Of a DNA stretch of 22,481 bases, positions 1 through 7,678 are shown one piece after another. This DNA is from an uncultured Eubacteriales bacterium (GTDB lineage Bacteria > Bacillota > Clostridia > Oscillospirales > CAG-272). The stretch covers positions 1 to 22,481 of the forward strand of contig URAP01000028.1 of the NCBI GenBank assembly GCA_900545935.1, read 5' to 3'. Below the pieces are notes generated by a model. That model was given only the letters and a program-made list of their open reading frames with translations. It did not search any database and had not been told where the DNA came from. Every line of letters begins with the position of its first letter. The stretch's first letter is position 1. The position numbers and the translations under genes were made by a program.

Positions 1-168
1 GATACCGCCGCAGCGACAGATATTTCAGATATTTTAATTCGGATGCCGTCAAAAATCGCGGCAGAAGCAGCCGAGAGGTACAAGCAAATCGTGATCAAAA
101 GCAAAATGGCAGCACTCGGTTACCGACCGACCCGCAATAACGCCGCGCGCAAAGCAGCAGCGTCATGA
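1..168 (+). CDS. C-terminal 55 residues of an unrecognised protein (5' end off window)
   Basis: Frame 1 is open from the first base to a TGA at 166-168. It encodes an Ala/Lys/Arg-rich tail that includes IAAEAAERYKQIVIKSKMAA and ends in ARKAAAS. The minus strand has stops here and no other feature covers the stretch. The composition is compatible with a helical basic C-terminus, but I recognise no family. The gene would converge on the metallo-hydrolase gene, whose stop lies 29 bp away. With only 55 codons visible, a chance open frame cannot be excluded. Confidence 0.4.
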   Translation, partial: DTAAATDISDILIRMPSKIAAEAAERYKQIVIKSKMAALGYRPTRNNAARKAAAS

Positions 169-196
169 CACGATTCTTCCGAATTGCAGTTATGTA

Positions 197-1186
197 CTAT
201 CGCTTCGGCGCGGTAAGATGTGTTCCGTCGGTAACGAATACTACCGTGCCGTCCCGGTCGGTACGGAATACCTCTGCGCCCGCCTCTCCGAGCCGCTCAA
301 GCGTGCCGTCGCTCGGATGACCGTAGCTGTTGTTCTTTCCGCAGCTTATCACCGCATATTTCGGTGAGAGCGCCGAAAGAAAGTCCGCACCGCTCGATGT
401 CGCCGCGCCATGATGTCCGACGCCGAGTAAATCGACCCGCAGCATAGCCGCAGGATAACGGTCAAGCAGCTCCGCTTCGGTAGGTTCTCCGACATCGGCA
501 GCAAGGAATATACTGCTCGCGCCGAAGGTCGCACGCAGCGTAAGACAACGCTCGTTTTCATCCTCATCCTCCGATGCATCCGTATCGAGCGGAGACATTA
601 TAGTCATGGAGAGCTTGCCGAGCGCAAACACCTCGCCCGCCCTCGGCAACTTGAGTTTACAGCCGTTCCGCTCTATCGCGAGGAGCAGCGACTGAAACGA
701 CGCCGTATTGCTCGTCTCTTCCGGCATCAGCGTCTGCCCGACCGGAATACTGCCGAGCACGCCGTCCGCGCCCCCGATATGATCGTCGTGCGGATGTGTA
801 AGAACAAGATATTCTATCCTCTCCACCCCAAGCTCGGACAGCATTGCGAGCAGCGAAGCCTCCGCATCCTCGGGCCCCGTATCGACGAGCACATAGCCCT
901 CGTCTCCGACCGAAAACAGCGTGGCATTGCCCTGCCCCACATCGAGAAAATATATCCTGCACTTCCCCGCCTCGGTCTGCGCGATAAACGGATCGTCTCC
1001 CGGTGAGAGCACCGAGAAAAACGGACTCTGCGGCATGCTGAGTCCGTCGGAGAACAGATACAACAGCACGACCGACAGCAGTACTACAAGCACCGTTGCA
1101 ACCGCCGCGCCTCTGCCGCGCCAGTTATGAAAGGCTCTCGCCTCGCGCGCCGTACCATCTTTTTCGGCTCCGCGCTTCATACTCAT
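197..1186 (-). CDS. Membrane-anchored ComEC-type MBL-fold metallo-hydrolase
   Basis: A 329-residue protein. Residues about 27-45 form one hydrophobic transmembrane segment (AAVATVLVVLLSVVLLYLF) after a basic N-terminus, so the catalytic domain is probably outside the membrane. The rest is a metallo-beta-lactamase fold of the ComEC C-terminal type. It has IYFLDVGQGNATL at the start, VDTGP, the metal-binding HPHDDHIGG at about 131-139, and a later GHHGAATSS block. Full ComEC (DNA uptake channel) is about 700 residues with a competence membrane domain, which is absent here. This is the stand-alone hydrolase class, often annotated 'ComEC/Rec2 family competence protein'; its substrate is unknown. 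The start at 1186 was chosen because GGGAGGGG lies just upstream, in the 16-bp gap after the upstream gene's stop. An ATG six bases further in is also possible. It is the last gene of the DUF1836 operon. Confidence 0.85.
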   Translation of the reverse strand: MSMKRGAEKDGTAREARAFHNWRGRGAAVATVLVVLLSVVLLYLFSDGLSMPQSPFFSVLSPGDDPFIAQTEAGKCRIYFLDVGQGNATLFSVGDEGYVLVDTGPEDAEASLLAMLSELGVERIEYLVLTHPHDDHIGGADGVLGSIPVGQTLMPEETSNTASFQSLLLAIERNGCKLKLPRAGEVFALGKLSMTIMSPLDTDASEDEDENERCLTLRATFGASSIFLAADVGEPTEAELLDRYPAAMLRVDLLGVGHHGAATSSGADFLSALSPKYAVISCGKNNSYGHPSDGTLERLGEAGAEVFRTDRDGTVVFVTDGTHLTAPKR

Positions 1187-1202
1187 TCGCCCCTCCCTAT
1201 AA

Positions 1203-1781
1203 TTATTTCTTCTCGCGGCGCTCCTTGCTCGCCCCGCACCTATCAAAAAGCGATATGGCAGGCAGTGAGAGCGACAGCCAAAGCAGCGAGTATTCCGCGC
1301 AGACCTGACCGAGCAGGTTAAGCGGCTTTTCGGTATAATCCCATATTCCGAGCCCGGCTATAAGATTGAACATCACACCGAAAATGAACTCCGCCTCGCT
1401 GATAATAATACTGCACAGCAGCGCCCTGCTGAAAAGATCGAGCACACCCTCGGTGCACTCGGAAACATACAATATGCCGCATAGGCACATGCCGCCGAGC
1501 AGCGCCATGCTCCAGTGCGTTCTGCCGCGCCAGCACAGCTCCGCAAGCGGATAGCCCGCCGCGCCGAGCAGCAGCACGAGCGGATAGCGCAGTCGGTGAC
1601 AGAGATATTCCGCGCGCCGTCTGCCGCGGGATAAGCTCGCCGACTCGGATTCTATTCGCCGCTCGACTGTTTTTCCGATGTCCTTATCGGTGCCCTGCGC
1701 GGCTCTCCGTTCGATCACCGGCTCATTTTTCGTCTCGGCTCCTTCGCCGCGGCACTCACATATTTTGTTTTCCCCGACCAT
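1203..1781 (-). CDS. CmpB-like putative ABC-transporter permease (PF06541-type membrane protein)
   Basis: A 192-residue protein. The first ~60 residues are charged and probably cytosolic. They are followed by about four hydrophobic segments (YPLVLLLGAAGYPLAELC; WSMALLGGMCLCGILYV; ALLCSIIISEAEFIFGVMFN; AEYSLLWLSLSLPAISLF). The block GIWDYTEKPLNLLGQVCAEY followed by SLLWL is the signature I associate with the CmpB/putative ABC-transporter type IV family. That family is widespread in Clostridia and of unproven function. The start at 1781 is preferred over the ATG 18 bases upstream because GGGGGG sits 7-8 bases ahead of it. The gene lies 100 bp downstream of the DUF1836 gene and 16 bp upstream of the metallo-hydrolase start, so co-transcription is likely. 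The long charged N-terminal extension is unusual for the family. Confidence 0.72.
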   Translation of the reverse strand: MVGENKICECRGEGAETKNEPVIERRAAQGTDKDIGKTVERRIESESASLSRGRRRAEYLCHRLRYPLVLLLGAAGYPLAELCWRGRTHWSMALLGGMCLCGILYVSECTEGVLDLFSRALLCSIIISEAEFIFGVMFNLIAGLGIWDYTEKPLNLLGQVCAEYSLLWLSLSLPAISLFDRCGASKERREKK

Positions 1782-1881
1782 TCGATATCCCCCCCGCATT
1801 CAATACAGAGATATGATGGTCACAAAGCGGCGGGAATATTCTGCTCTTTCTCGCTATGCGGCAATTTTATGCCGATACGGC

Positions 1882-2463
1882 TCAGCCCTCCGTAAGCGCC
1901 GCGAAGCGGTCCTCCGAATAGGACGAAACGACCGACGAATAGTACGCAAGAATGATGACCTCAAGTGCGCGGCGCAGTCTTTTGCTCGAGCCGGGCAGCC
2001 GCTCAACATAATCGGAGGTCTGCTCGTCGATTATGCTGCGCAGACGCGCCGAATCCACCGTTCCTATCCCGTCGGCGGTATCTACTATACGGCAGATATA
2101 GTCAAAAAGTATAGGTTCCGAAATGATATCATCGGCGCGGCAATTGAGATTGCCGTTGATATAGTGAAGCAGAAAGTCTATCTTTTCGAGCTTCATCGTT
2201 GCACGCAGCATGTTGATGATGAGTATACGTGCAAACTGCACCCTGCTGTAATGCTTGTTTACCGTATTGCCTATCCATCCGCGCTTGACCCAGTTCTGTA
2301 TTGTCGAGCCGTCGATACCCGCAAGCTCGCGGATACGGCTGAGCATTATGCCCTTGGACATAAAAAATATCTTGTCTATAAATTCAAGTCCTGTAACGCC
2401 GTTCATACTGCTGCGCGGTATGATCGAACCGGGGATATATCTGTCCTCCATGCTTATATTCAT
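1882..2463 (-). CDS. DUF1836 domain protein, probable MerR-like DNA-binding regulator
   Basis: A 193-residue protein. The N-terminal half carries a helix-turn-helix-like stretch (SKGIMLSRIRELAGIDGSTI) and then QNWVKRGW...NKHYSRVQFARI, resembling the winged N-terminus of MerR-type regulators. The middle block, LLHYINGNLNCRADDIISEP followed by ILFDYICRIVD, is characteristic of DUF1836. Proteins of this family are usually treated as uncharacterised transcriptional regulators. The start at 2463 was chosen because GAGGAGG lies 8 bases upstream; an earlier in-frame ATG at 2499 overlaps the promoter. It is the first gene of a three-gene operon. Paired 15-bp boxes over its promoter suggest autoregulation, which is inference. 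Confidence 0.75.
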   Translation of the reverse strand: MNISMEDRYIPGSIIPRSSMNGVTGLEFIDKIFFMSKGIMLSRIRELAGIDGSTIQNWVKRGWIGNTVNKHYSRVQFARILIINMLRATMKLEKIDFLLHYINGNLNCRADDIISEPILFDYICRIVDTADGIGTVDSARLRSIIDEQTSDYVERLPGSSKRLRRALEVIILAYYSSVVSSYSEDRFAALTEG

Positions 2464-2486
2464 TGCATGCGCCTCCTCATACCGAA

Positions 2487-2515
2487 AGTATACAATCAAA
2501 TCACGCGATTGTCAA
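2487..2515 (-). promoter_or_regulatory. Sigma-A promoter of the DUF1836 operon
   Basis: Read on the minus strand: TTGACA (2510-2515), a 17-bp spacer, and TATACT (2487-2492), which matches consensus except for one base. The -10 box lies 24 bp ahead of the chosen ATG, with GAGGAGG between them. The spacer and -35 box are part of a 15-bp box repeated upstream at 2533-2547. Confidence 0.85.
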
Positions 2516-2547
2516 GCACATATTTTAAATTTATCACGCAGTTGTCA
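2500..2547. repeat. Two direct 15-bp boxes overlapping the DUF1836 promoter (operator candidate)
   Basis: ATCACGCGATTGTCA at 2500-2514 and ATCACGCAGTTGTCA at 2533-2547 match at 13 of 15 positions and are offset by 33 bp, about three helical turns. The promoter-proximal copy covers the -35 hexamer. Bases outside the boxes do not match, so this is not a simple tandem duplication. They would suit a repressor bound to one face of the helix; the DUF1836 protein itself is the obvious candidate. Confidence 0.55.
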
Positions 2548-2703
2548 GATGTAGAGTCTGATAAAAGCACCGCCATGCCGAATCGGTCAAAGACAAGCCA
2601 AAGAGGTCGGACGAATCGAAAAAAACGTACCGAGCAAAAGGATGCACTGATATCGTGCGGAACAGCGCCGAATTCAAAGCCGCCGCTAAGCGGGCGCGGC
2701 AGA
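2548..2703. other. Intergenic stretch with no gene seen
   Basis: Between the upstream operator box and the fucosidase terminator. Reading frames across it on both strands have no plausible ribosome binding site or recognisable protein. It is probably spacer between two independently transcribed units. Confidence 0.5.
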
Positions 2704-2739
2704 TAAAAAGCAGAGCCGCCCCTATCGGAACGACTCTGC
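2704..2739 (-). terminator. Rho-independent terminator of the GH95 gene
   Basis: On the minus strand GCAGAGTCG (2731-2739) pairs with CGGCTCTGC (2710-2718) through nine base pairs including one G-T wobble. A 12-base loop separates the arms and TTTTTA follows. It begins 40 bp after the GH95 stop codon. Confidence 0.85.
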
Positions 2740-2778
2740 CGTATGCATTGTATATTTGTCTGATGTAAGAGCCGTCGA

Positions 2779-5001
2779 TCAGAGCGCGAGCTTCTTCTCC
2801 TCGCCGACGCCGAGCTCGACATCGTATTCCTTATCGCCTGCGATGATGTGCAGCTTGCCAGAGCCTACGGTAGAGCGAACGGTCAGCGAGGTGAGTACCT
2901 CATCCTTCCACTCTGCGTCCATCTCGTAGCCGCCGCGTACGCACAGACCGCGGAAATGTCCGCTCTTCCAGTCGTGCGGGAGCGCGGGAAGCACACGAAC
3001 GATACCGTCGCGGCTCTGAAGCAGCATCTCGGCAACGGCAGCCGTACCGCCGAAGTTACCGTCTATCTGGAACGGCGGGTGCTCGTCGAGCAGATTAGTG
3101 TTTGTGGACTTGGTGAGCAGATTGTAGTACATGGTCGATGCGCCGTCGCGGTCAAGCAGGTGCGCATAGAGGTTGAGCACCCATGCGGCGCTCCAGCCGG
3201 TGTGCGCTCCGCCGTAAGCAAGGCGGTGCTGAATGCTCTTGTTAACGGCATCGAACAGCTCGGGAGTATTCTCCTTTGTTATGCTCCAGCCGGGATAGAG
3301 TCCGAATGCATGCGAGATATGACGGTGACCGGGCTCATCCTCCTCGTACTCCTCCTGCCACTCCATGAGTCTGCCGTCACTGCCGATCTTGAGCGGAGGC
3401 AGGCGCTTTGCAGCAGCCTCGACCCTTGCCTTAAGCTCGGGATTTTCGCCGACGATATCCTCTGCGCGGCAGTAGAAGTCAAACAGTCCGCCGATAATCT
3501 CGATATCCATGGTAGGCGACATGCAGAGCCATGCGCGCTTGCCGTCGATGATATAGCGGTTCTCTGGCGACATGGAGGGACCGGAATGGAGCAGTCCGTC
3601 CTTGCCCTCGCGCAGGAAGCCGAGGAAGAATTTGACGCTCTCTACAATGTACGGATATGCCGTGCTGCGGAGATAGTCCTCGTCGAGTGTGAAAAGATAG
3701 TGCTCCCACATATTGAAGCAGAGCCATGCTCCGCCCATCGGCCACATTCCGCACAGACCGTCGCAGGGTGCGGACATACCGTTTATATCGGTAACGTGAT
3801 GGAGCACAACGCCGTCGCAGTCGTAGCACTCTCTTGCCGCGCGCTTGCCGGGCTCGAGCTGATAATTAAGAAGAAAATCAAAGAGCGGGATCGCGCACTC
3901 GGAAATATTAGCCGTCTCGACCGGCCAGTAGTTCATCTGGAGATTGATATTTGAATGATAGTCGGAGTTCCAGGGTGCAAACACGTTGCGGCACCAGATA
4001 CCCTGAAGGTTTCCGGGCAGACAGCCGGGACGGCTGCAGCCGATGAGCAGGTGCTTACCGAAGTTGAAGTACAGACCCGCGATACCGTTATCGGCATTGC
4101 CCGCACGCATGCGCGCAAGACGTTGCGAAACGGGATATCTCTTCTGTATCTCCTGACCCTCGATGTAGACCTCGGAGCGGTTCATGAGCGCCGCATGGTC
4201 CTCTGCCGCGCGTGCGCGAAGCGTCTCGTAGCCGCATGCGGCAAGCTTTTCGATATCGGGAGTCTTGCGGCGGCTGCGGTTCAGCGTCTGTATGGTGACA
4301 TAGACGGTACATGCATCAGCACCCTCAAGCGATATCTCATCGCCCGACATGCCGAGGCAGCCTCCCTCGGGATAAAAGCCGACCTTGACCTCAAAATCGT
4401 AAAGCCCGCACTGGGTCTTGCCGCGCAGGGTCAGAATATTCTCGCGCACGCTGCGCTCGAAATTATCGACCTCACGAATATATTTTGCCTTAAAAGAGAT
4501 CGCGCCCTTTGTGTCCGAGGTAAAGCGGATGCCTATCACATTATCCGGATAGGACGCCCACAGCTCGCGGCGGTAGTGAATTCCGTCGAGGTCATACTCA
4601 ACGCTTGCTATTCCGTCCTCAAGATCAAGCTCGCGGGAGTAGTTGTCGAAATAAACATCATCCTCGTGAAATCTTACCCACAGCTCGCCCGCGGTCTCGA
4701 AGGATTTGATACGGCGGAAGCAGTCCTTCATGTTCTCCTCCGCCCACTCGTCAGCCTCGGCGGCATGACCGTTCATAAGCATCTCGTAGATGTGGTCGAG
4801 GCAGTTCTTCAGGCGCTTCGGGTTGTCAAGGGGTCCGCCCGCCCAAAGAAACTCCTCGTTGAACTGGAAGTGCTCCTCGGAAACACTTCCGCACAGCATT
4901 GCGGCAATATTTCCGGCACCGACGGGAGAACCGTCCTCCCAGTTGTTCGGCTCGTTATTCAGGTAAAGGAGCTTACCCTCATGCAGTTTTTTCTTATCCA
5001 T
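2779..5001 (-). CDS. Glycoside hydrolase family 95 alpha-L-fucosidase, cytoplasmic
   Basis: A 740-residue protein, the usual GH95 length. It hydrolyses alpha-linked L-fucose (typically alpha-1,2) by inversion. The N-terminal block NEEFLWAGGP and the PGNLQGIW...APWNSDYHSNINLQMNYWP region are typical of the family. Residues H349, N351 and N353 fit the His-Asn-Asn set known from Bifidobacterium AfcA. SPEN at 478-481 likely carries the general acid (E480), and DGNFG (D647) carries the second catalytic aspartate. The histidine favours fucosidase over alpha-L-galactosidase. There is no signal peptide or membrane anchor, so it acts inside the cell on imported oligosaccharides. The start at 5001 has AAAGGA seven to eight bases upstream; the longer frame from 5079 would overlap the promoter. 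It has its own promoter and terminator and no fucose pathway genes beside it. Confidence 0.93.
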   Translation of the reverse strand: MDKKKLHEGKLLYLNNEPNNWEDGSPVGAGNIAAMLCGSVSEEHFQFNEEFLWAGGPLDNPKRLKNCLDHIYEMLMNGHAAEADEWAEENMKDCFRRIKSFETAGELWVRFHEDDVYFDNYSRELDLEDGIASVEYDLDGIHYRRELWASYPDNVIGIRFTSDTKGAISFKAKYIREVDNFERSVRENILTLRGKTQCGLYDFEVKVGFYPEGGCLGMSGDEISLEGADACTVYVTIQTLNRSRRKTPDIEKLAACGYETLRARAAEDHAALMNRSEVYIEGQEIQKRYPVSQRLARMRAGNADNGIAGLYFNFGKHLLIGCSRPGCLPGNLQGIWCRNVFAPWNSDYHSNINLQMNYWPVETANISECAIPLFDFLLNYQLEPGKRAARECYDCDGVVLHHVTDINGMSAPCDGLCGMWPMGGAWLCFNMWEHYLFTLDEDYLRSTAYPYIVESVKFFLGFLREGKDGLLHSGPSMSPENRYIIDGKRAWLCMSPTMDIEIIGGLFDFYCRAEDIVGENPELKARVEAAAKRLPPLKIGSDGRLMEWQEEYEEDEPGHRHISHAFGLYPGWSITKENTPELFDAVNKSIQHRLAYGGAHTGWSAAWVLNLYAHLLDRDGASTMYYNLLTKSTNTNLLDEHPPFQIDGNFGGTAAVAEMLLQSRDGIVRVLPALPHDWKSGHFRGLCVRGGYEMDAEWKDEVLTSLTVRSTVGSGKLHIIAGDKEYDVELGVGEEKKLAL

Positions 5002-5057
5002 TATGTTTATCCTTTCGGGAACGGCGGCACTGTCCCACGCCGCCTGAATACAGTGGT

Positions 5058-5086
5058 AGTATAACATATCGGATTTCAATATTCAA
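5058..5086 (-). promoter_or_regulatory. Promoter of the GH95 fucosidase gene
   Basis: Minus strand TTGAAT (5081-5086), 17-bp spacer, TATACT (5058-5063) preceded by TGT, which makes an extended -10 element. About 50 bases of leader separate it from the ATG at 5001. It lies downstream of the ABC operon terminator, so the fucosidase is transcribed separately. Confidence 0.75.
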
Positions 5087-5135
5087 TAGTTTTTCGGAAA
5101 CTGCGCATGCTTTTTTGCGCGGTGCGGACGCGGGC

Positions 5136-5173
5136 AAAAAAATCCCGCCGCGCGGATATGTCCGAGCGACGGG
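5136..5173 (-). terminator. Strong terminator of the ABC transporter operon
   Basis: On the minus strand CCCGTCGC (5166-5173) pairs with GCGGCGGG (5144-5151). An inner CGGA/TCCG stem capped by CATA continues the helix, and A followed by seven T closes it. It begins 94 bp after the permease stop codon. Confidence 0.9.
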
Positions 5174-5266
5174 GATAATGTGCATTGACGCTGCGCAATG
5201 CGGCGCAAAAATACGGTGCACGGCAGTACGGTGCAGCCACAAACCGTCCGCTGCGCATAAAAACAC
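5174..5266. other. 3' untranslated stretch between permease stop and terminator
   Basis: GC-rich sequence without a convincing frame. It includes the octamer ACGGTGCA twice about 15 bp apart (5213-5235) and GCGCA-rich segments that could fold. No gene or known motif is recognised. Confidence 0.4.
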
Positions 5267-6919
5267 TCACGCTGCGGCGCGTGCCGCCTTTTCCGTCCTG
5301 CGGGCGCTAAGACGCTTGATCAGATATACCGCGCCCTTCATCAGCAGATTGACCGCAAGTATCAGCAGCGATACAAAGGCGGATGCCTCAAGCAGCATCT
5401 GCGCCTCGAACTGCGGGATAAGCAGCGCTATCGGCTTTGTTTTCAGGTCGGCGAGGAACGCTACGGCGGAGATGGTCATCATCGAATTGACAAAGAAATA
5501 TGAAAACATCTCAACGAGCGTCGTCCGCGTCTGCGGGAGAAAGATATCGAGCGTCAGCCTCAGCCTGCTTATGCCGAGCGACGCGGCAGTCGCCTCAAGG
5601 TTCGGATTCAGCTTTGCTATGCTGTTATATATCATAAGGTAGGGCGAGGAGAAAAAGTGAATGGTATTTGCAAGGATAAGTATAAACAGCGTTCGGTAGA
5701 TGAAGCTGCCGCTGAAGAACAGAGCATACGACAGACCGAGCACTATACCCGGGATGGCGAGCGGCATTATCGAGAGCAGATGCAGCAGCCGCGAGCTGCG
5801 CCCCGTTCCGCGCGCGGTAAAGCAGGCGCTGATAAATGCGACCGCCGTTCCGAGCAGCGCGGTGAAAAACGCTATGACGATCGAATTGACAAGGTATCCC
5901 GCCGCACCCTTACGAAAGGTGTTTGCAACATTCTTCATCGTAAAGGTAAGGTCGTACGGATAGCTCTTTGTAAAGGTTATCGCCACAAACGATATGATAG
6001 GATATACAACGCATATCGAAAGCAGCAGAAGCAGGACAAGGGCAATGATATCGCGGGCGCGGTTGTGACGCAGATCAAAAGGCCGTGCAATACTGCCGCT
6101 GCGCTTGTCGCTCTTGCAGAACATGTCGATAAAGAATGCGGCGACTGCGGGAACGAGCAGTATCAGTCCGAAAAAGCTGCCCTTTCCGAAATTCTGACCT
6201 CCTATGACCTCCTCATACATAAGCACGGGGAGGGTCTTATACATACCGCCGACCATGAGCGGTACACCGTAGTCGGTCACTATCATGGTAAATACGGCAA
6301 AGACTACGCTTATCATCGGCTTTCTCATATACGGCATGGTGATAGCGGAGAAGCGGCGGGGCTTTGAAAGTCCGAGCACCGCTGCCGCATCGTACGGAGT
6401 GCCGTCCTCGTAGCGGAGAATGTCCGATATCATTATATAGGCAACGGGAAAGGCATACATGACCGAGCCGACGACTATGCCGACAAAGCCGTATATTCCG
6501 CCGCTGAGCCCGAGCAGCTTTGTAAGGCTGCCGTTCGAGCCGAACAGAATGATAAGACCCATGCCGTGCGAGATAGACGGAATGAGCATCGGCAGCAGTA
6601 TGCATACGCCGAAAACAGCCTTGAGCCATACCCTTGTCCGCGTCATGCACCATGCCGCGACAGCCGCGATCAGTATTGCAATAACGGTGGAGGTAAGCGA
6701 AACGATCACCGAATGCAGCACCGCCTCGCCTACCGCAGAGCTTGAGAGCAGCGCGGGAATATCTGCCTGACCGAGGTTGAGCAGCATTCCGATAAGCGGG
6801 CAGATCACCGCAACGGCAAAAAAGCAGCAGAGCAGCAGTACCGTGCTGCCGCGGAAAACACGTCCGCGTGCACCGGATGAGCCGCCCGATGAAACGGTAT
6901 TAACAGCTGACAAGATCAC
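5267..6919 (-). CDS. ABC transporter permease, fused two-domain (FbpB/AfuB/PhnV-like)
   Basis: A 550-residue integral membrane protein with about 12 hydrophobic segments in two homologous halves. Each half carries a cytoplasmic EAA-type coupling loop: YDAAAVLGLSKPRRFSAITM in the first and LEATAASLGISRLRLTLDIF in the second. A fused permease of this kind is typical of Fe3+, 2-aminoethylphosphonate, thiamine and hexose-phosphate importers. It forms the channel for the ATPase encoded 6 bp upstream and the lipoprotein before that. The start is uncertain. GTG at 6919 sits only a base or two after GAGGGGG, so TTG at 6913, seven bases from it, may be the true start. The operon ends here at a strong terminator. 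Confidence 0.9.
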   Translation of the reverse strand: MILSAVNTVSSGGSSGARGRVFRGSTVLLLCCFFAVAVICPLIGMLLNLGQADIPALLSSSAVGEAVLHSVIVSLTSTVIAILIAAVAAWCMTRTRVWLKAVFGVCILLPMLIPSISHGMGLIILFGSNGSLTKLLGLSGGIYGFVGIVVGSVMYAFPVAYIMISDILRYEDGTPYDAAAVLGLSKPRRFSAITMPYMRKPMISVVFAVFTMIVTDYGVPLMVGGMYKTLPVLMYEEVIGGQNFGKGSFFGLILLVPAVAAFFIDMFCKSDKRSGSIARPFDLRHNRARDIIALVLLLLLSICVVYPIISFVAITFTKSYPYDLTFTMKNVANTFRKGAAGYLVNSIVIAFFTALLGTAVAFISACFTARGTGRSSRLLHLLSIMPLAIPGIVLGLSYALFFSGSFIYRTLFILILANTIHFFSSPYLMIYNSIAKLNPNLEATAASLGISRLRLTLDIFLPQTRTTLVEMFSYFFVNSMMTISAVAFLADLKTKPIALLIPQFEAQMLLEASAFVSLLILAVNLLMKGAVYLIKRLSARRTEKAARAAA

Positions 6920-6925
6920 ACCCCC

Positions 6926-7678
6926 TCAGCGCATGTAACGGGCAAGGGAATCGATCTTTGCACGCAGATTGTCGATAACGAAGCTGCGCACATAATCGTC
7001 CGCAGGGCTGTCGAGCAGCTCGTCGGGCGTTCCTATCTGATGGATGCGGGCGTTGCCCATGACCATTATGCGGTCGGACATCGCAAACGCTTCCTCCTGA
7101 TCGTGCGTTATGTAGATCATGGTCGTGCCTAGACGCTGCTGAATGCTCTTAAGCTCACGACGGAGCGAAAGGCGGGTAGCGACATCGAGCGCGCTCATAG
7201 GCTCATCGAAAAGAATTATCGCGGGGTCAAGCGCGAGCGTACGCGCAATTGCAACGCGCTGCTGCTGACCGCCCGAGAGATTTGCCGGATATTTATCCGC
7301 ATGCTCGGTGAGTCCGACCTGCTCTATTAGCTCCTGTGCGCGTGCTGCCGCGCCGGCGCGAAGCTCGGGGCGCAAACGCATGGCATACTCGATATTTCGA
7401 CGGACGTTCATATTCTCGAATAGGGCATAGTTCTGAAAAACTATGCCCATCTTACGCTTATCGGGTGCGTTGCGCGTGATATCGGTGCCCTCGAGCTCGA
7501 TGCTTCCGCCGTCGGGCTCAAGCAGACCGATAAGAATACGCAGAAGAGTCGTCTTTCCGCAGCCCGAGGGGCCGAGTATGGAAAGGAACTCACCGCGCTC
7601 GACATCAAAGCTTACGCCGTCGAGCGCTGCGCGTCCGTCATATTTCTTTGTTATATCTCTGACCTTTAATATTTCCAT
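6926..7678 (-). CDS. ABC transporter ATP-binding protein
   Basis: A 250-residue nucleotide-binding subunit that powers import through the fused permease downstream. All motifs are present: Walker A GPSGCGKTT, Q-loop VFQNYALF, signature LSGGQQQR, Walker B AIILFDEPMSALD and H-loop YITHDQEEA. It belongs to the CysA/PotA/FbpC-like import class but ends shortly after the H-loop region, without the C-terminal TOBE regulatory domain many relatives carry. Its ATG lies inside the 3' end of the binding-protein gene (13-bp overlap), which implies translational coupling. Confidence 0.95.
   Translation of the reverse strand: MEILKVRDITKKYDGRAALDGVSFDVERGEFLSILGPSGCGKTTLLRILIGLLEPDGGSIELEGTDITRNAPDKRKMGIVFQNYALFENMNVRRNIEYAMRLRPELRAGAAARAQELIEQVGLTEHADKYPANLSGGQQQRVAIARTLALDPAIILFDEPMSALDVATRLSLRRELKSIQQRLGTTMIYITHDQEEAFAMSDRIMVMGNARIHQIGTPDELLDSPADDYVRSFVIDNLRAKIDSLARYMR

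Noticed and set aside
1678..2706. 342-codon plus-strand open frame spanning the DUF1836 gene and its promoter
   Set aside because: It runs through a near-consensus minus-strand promoter and the opposite gene, and has no start signal or family features.
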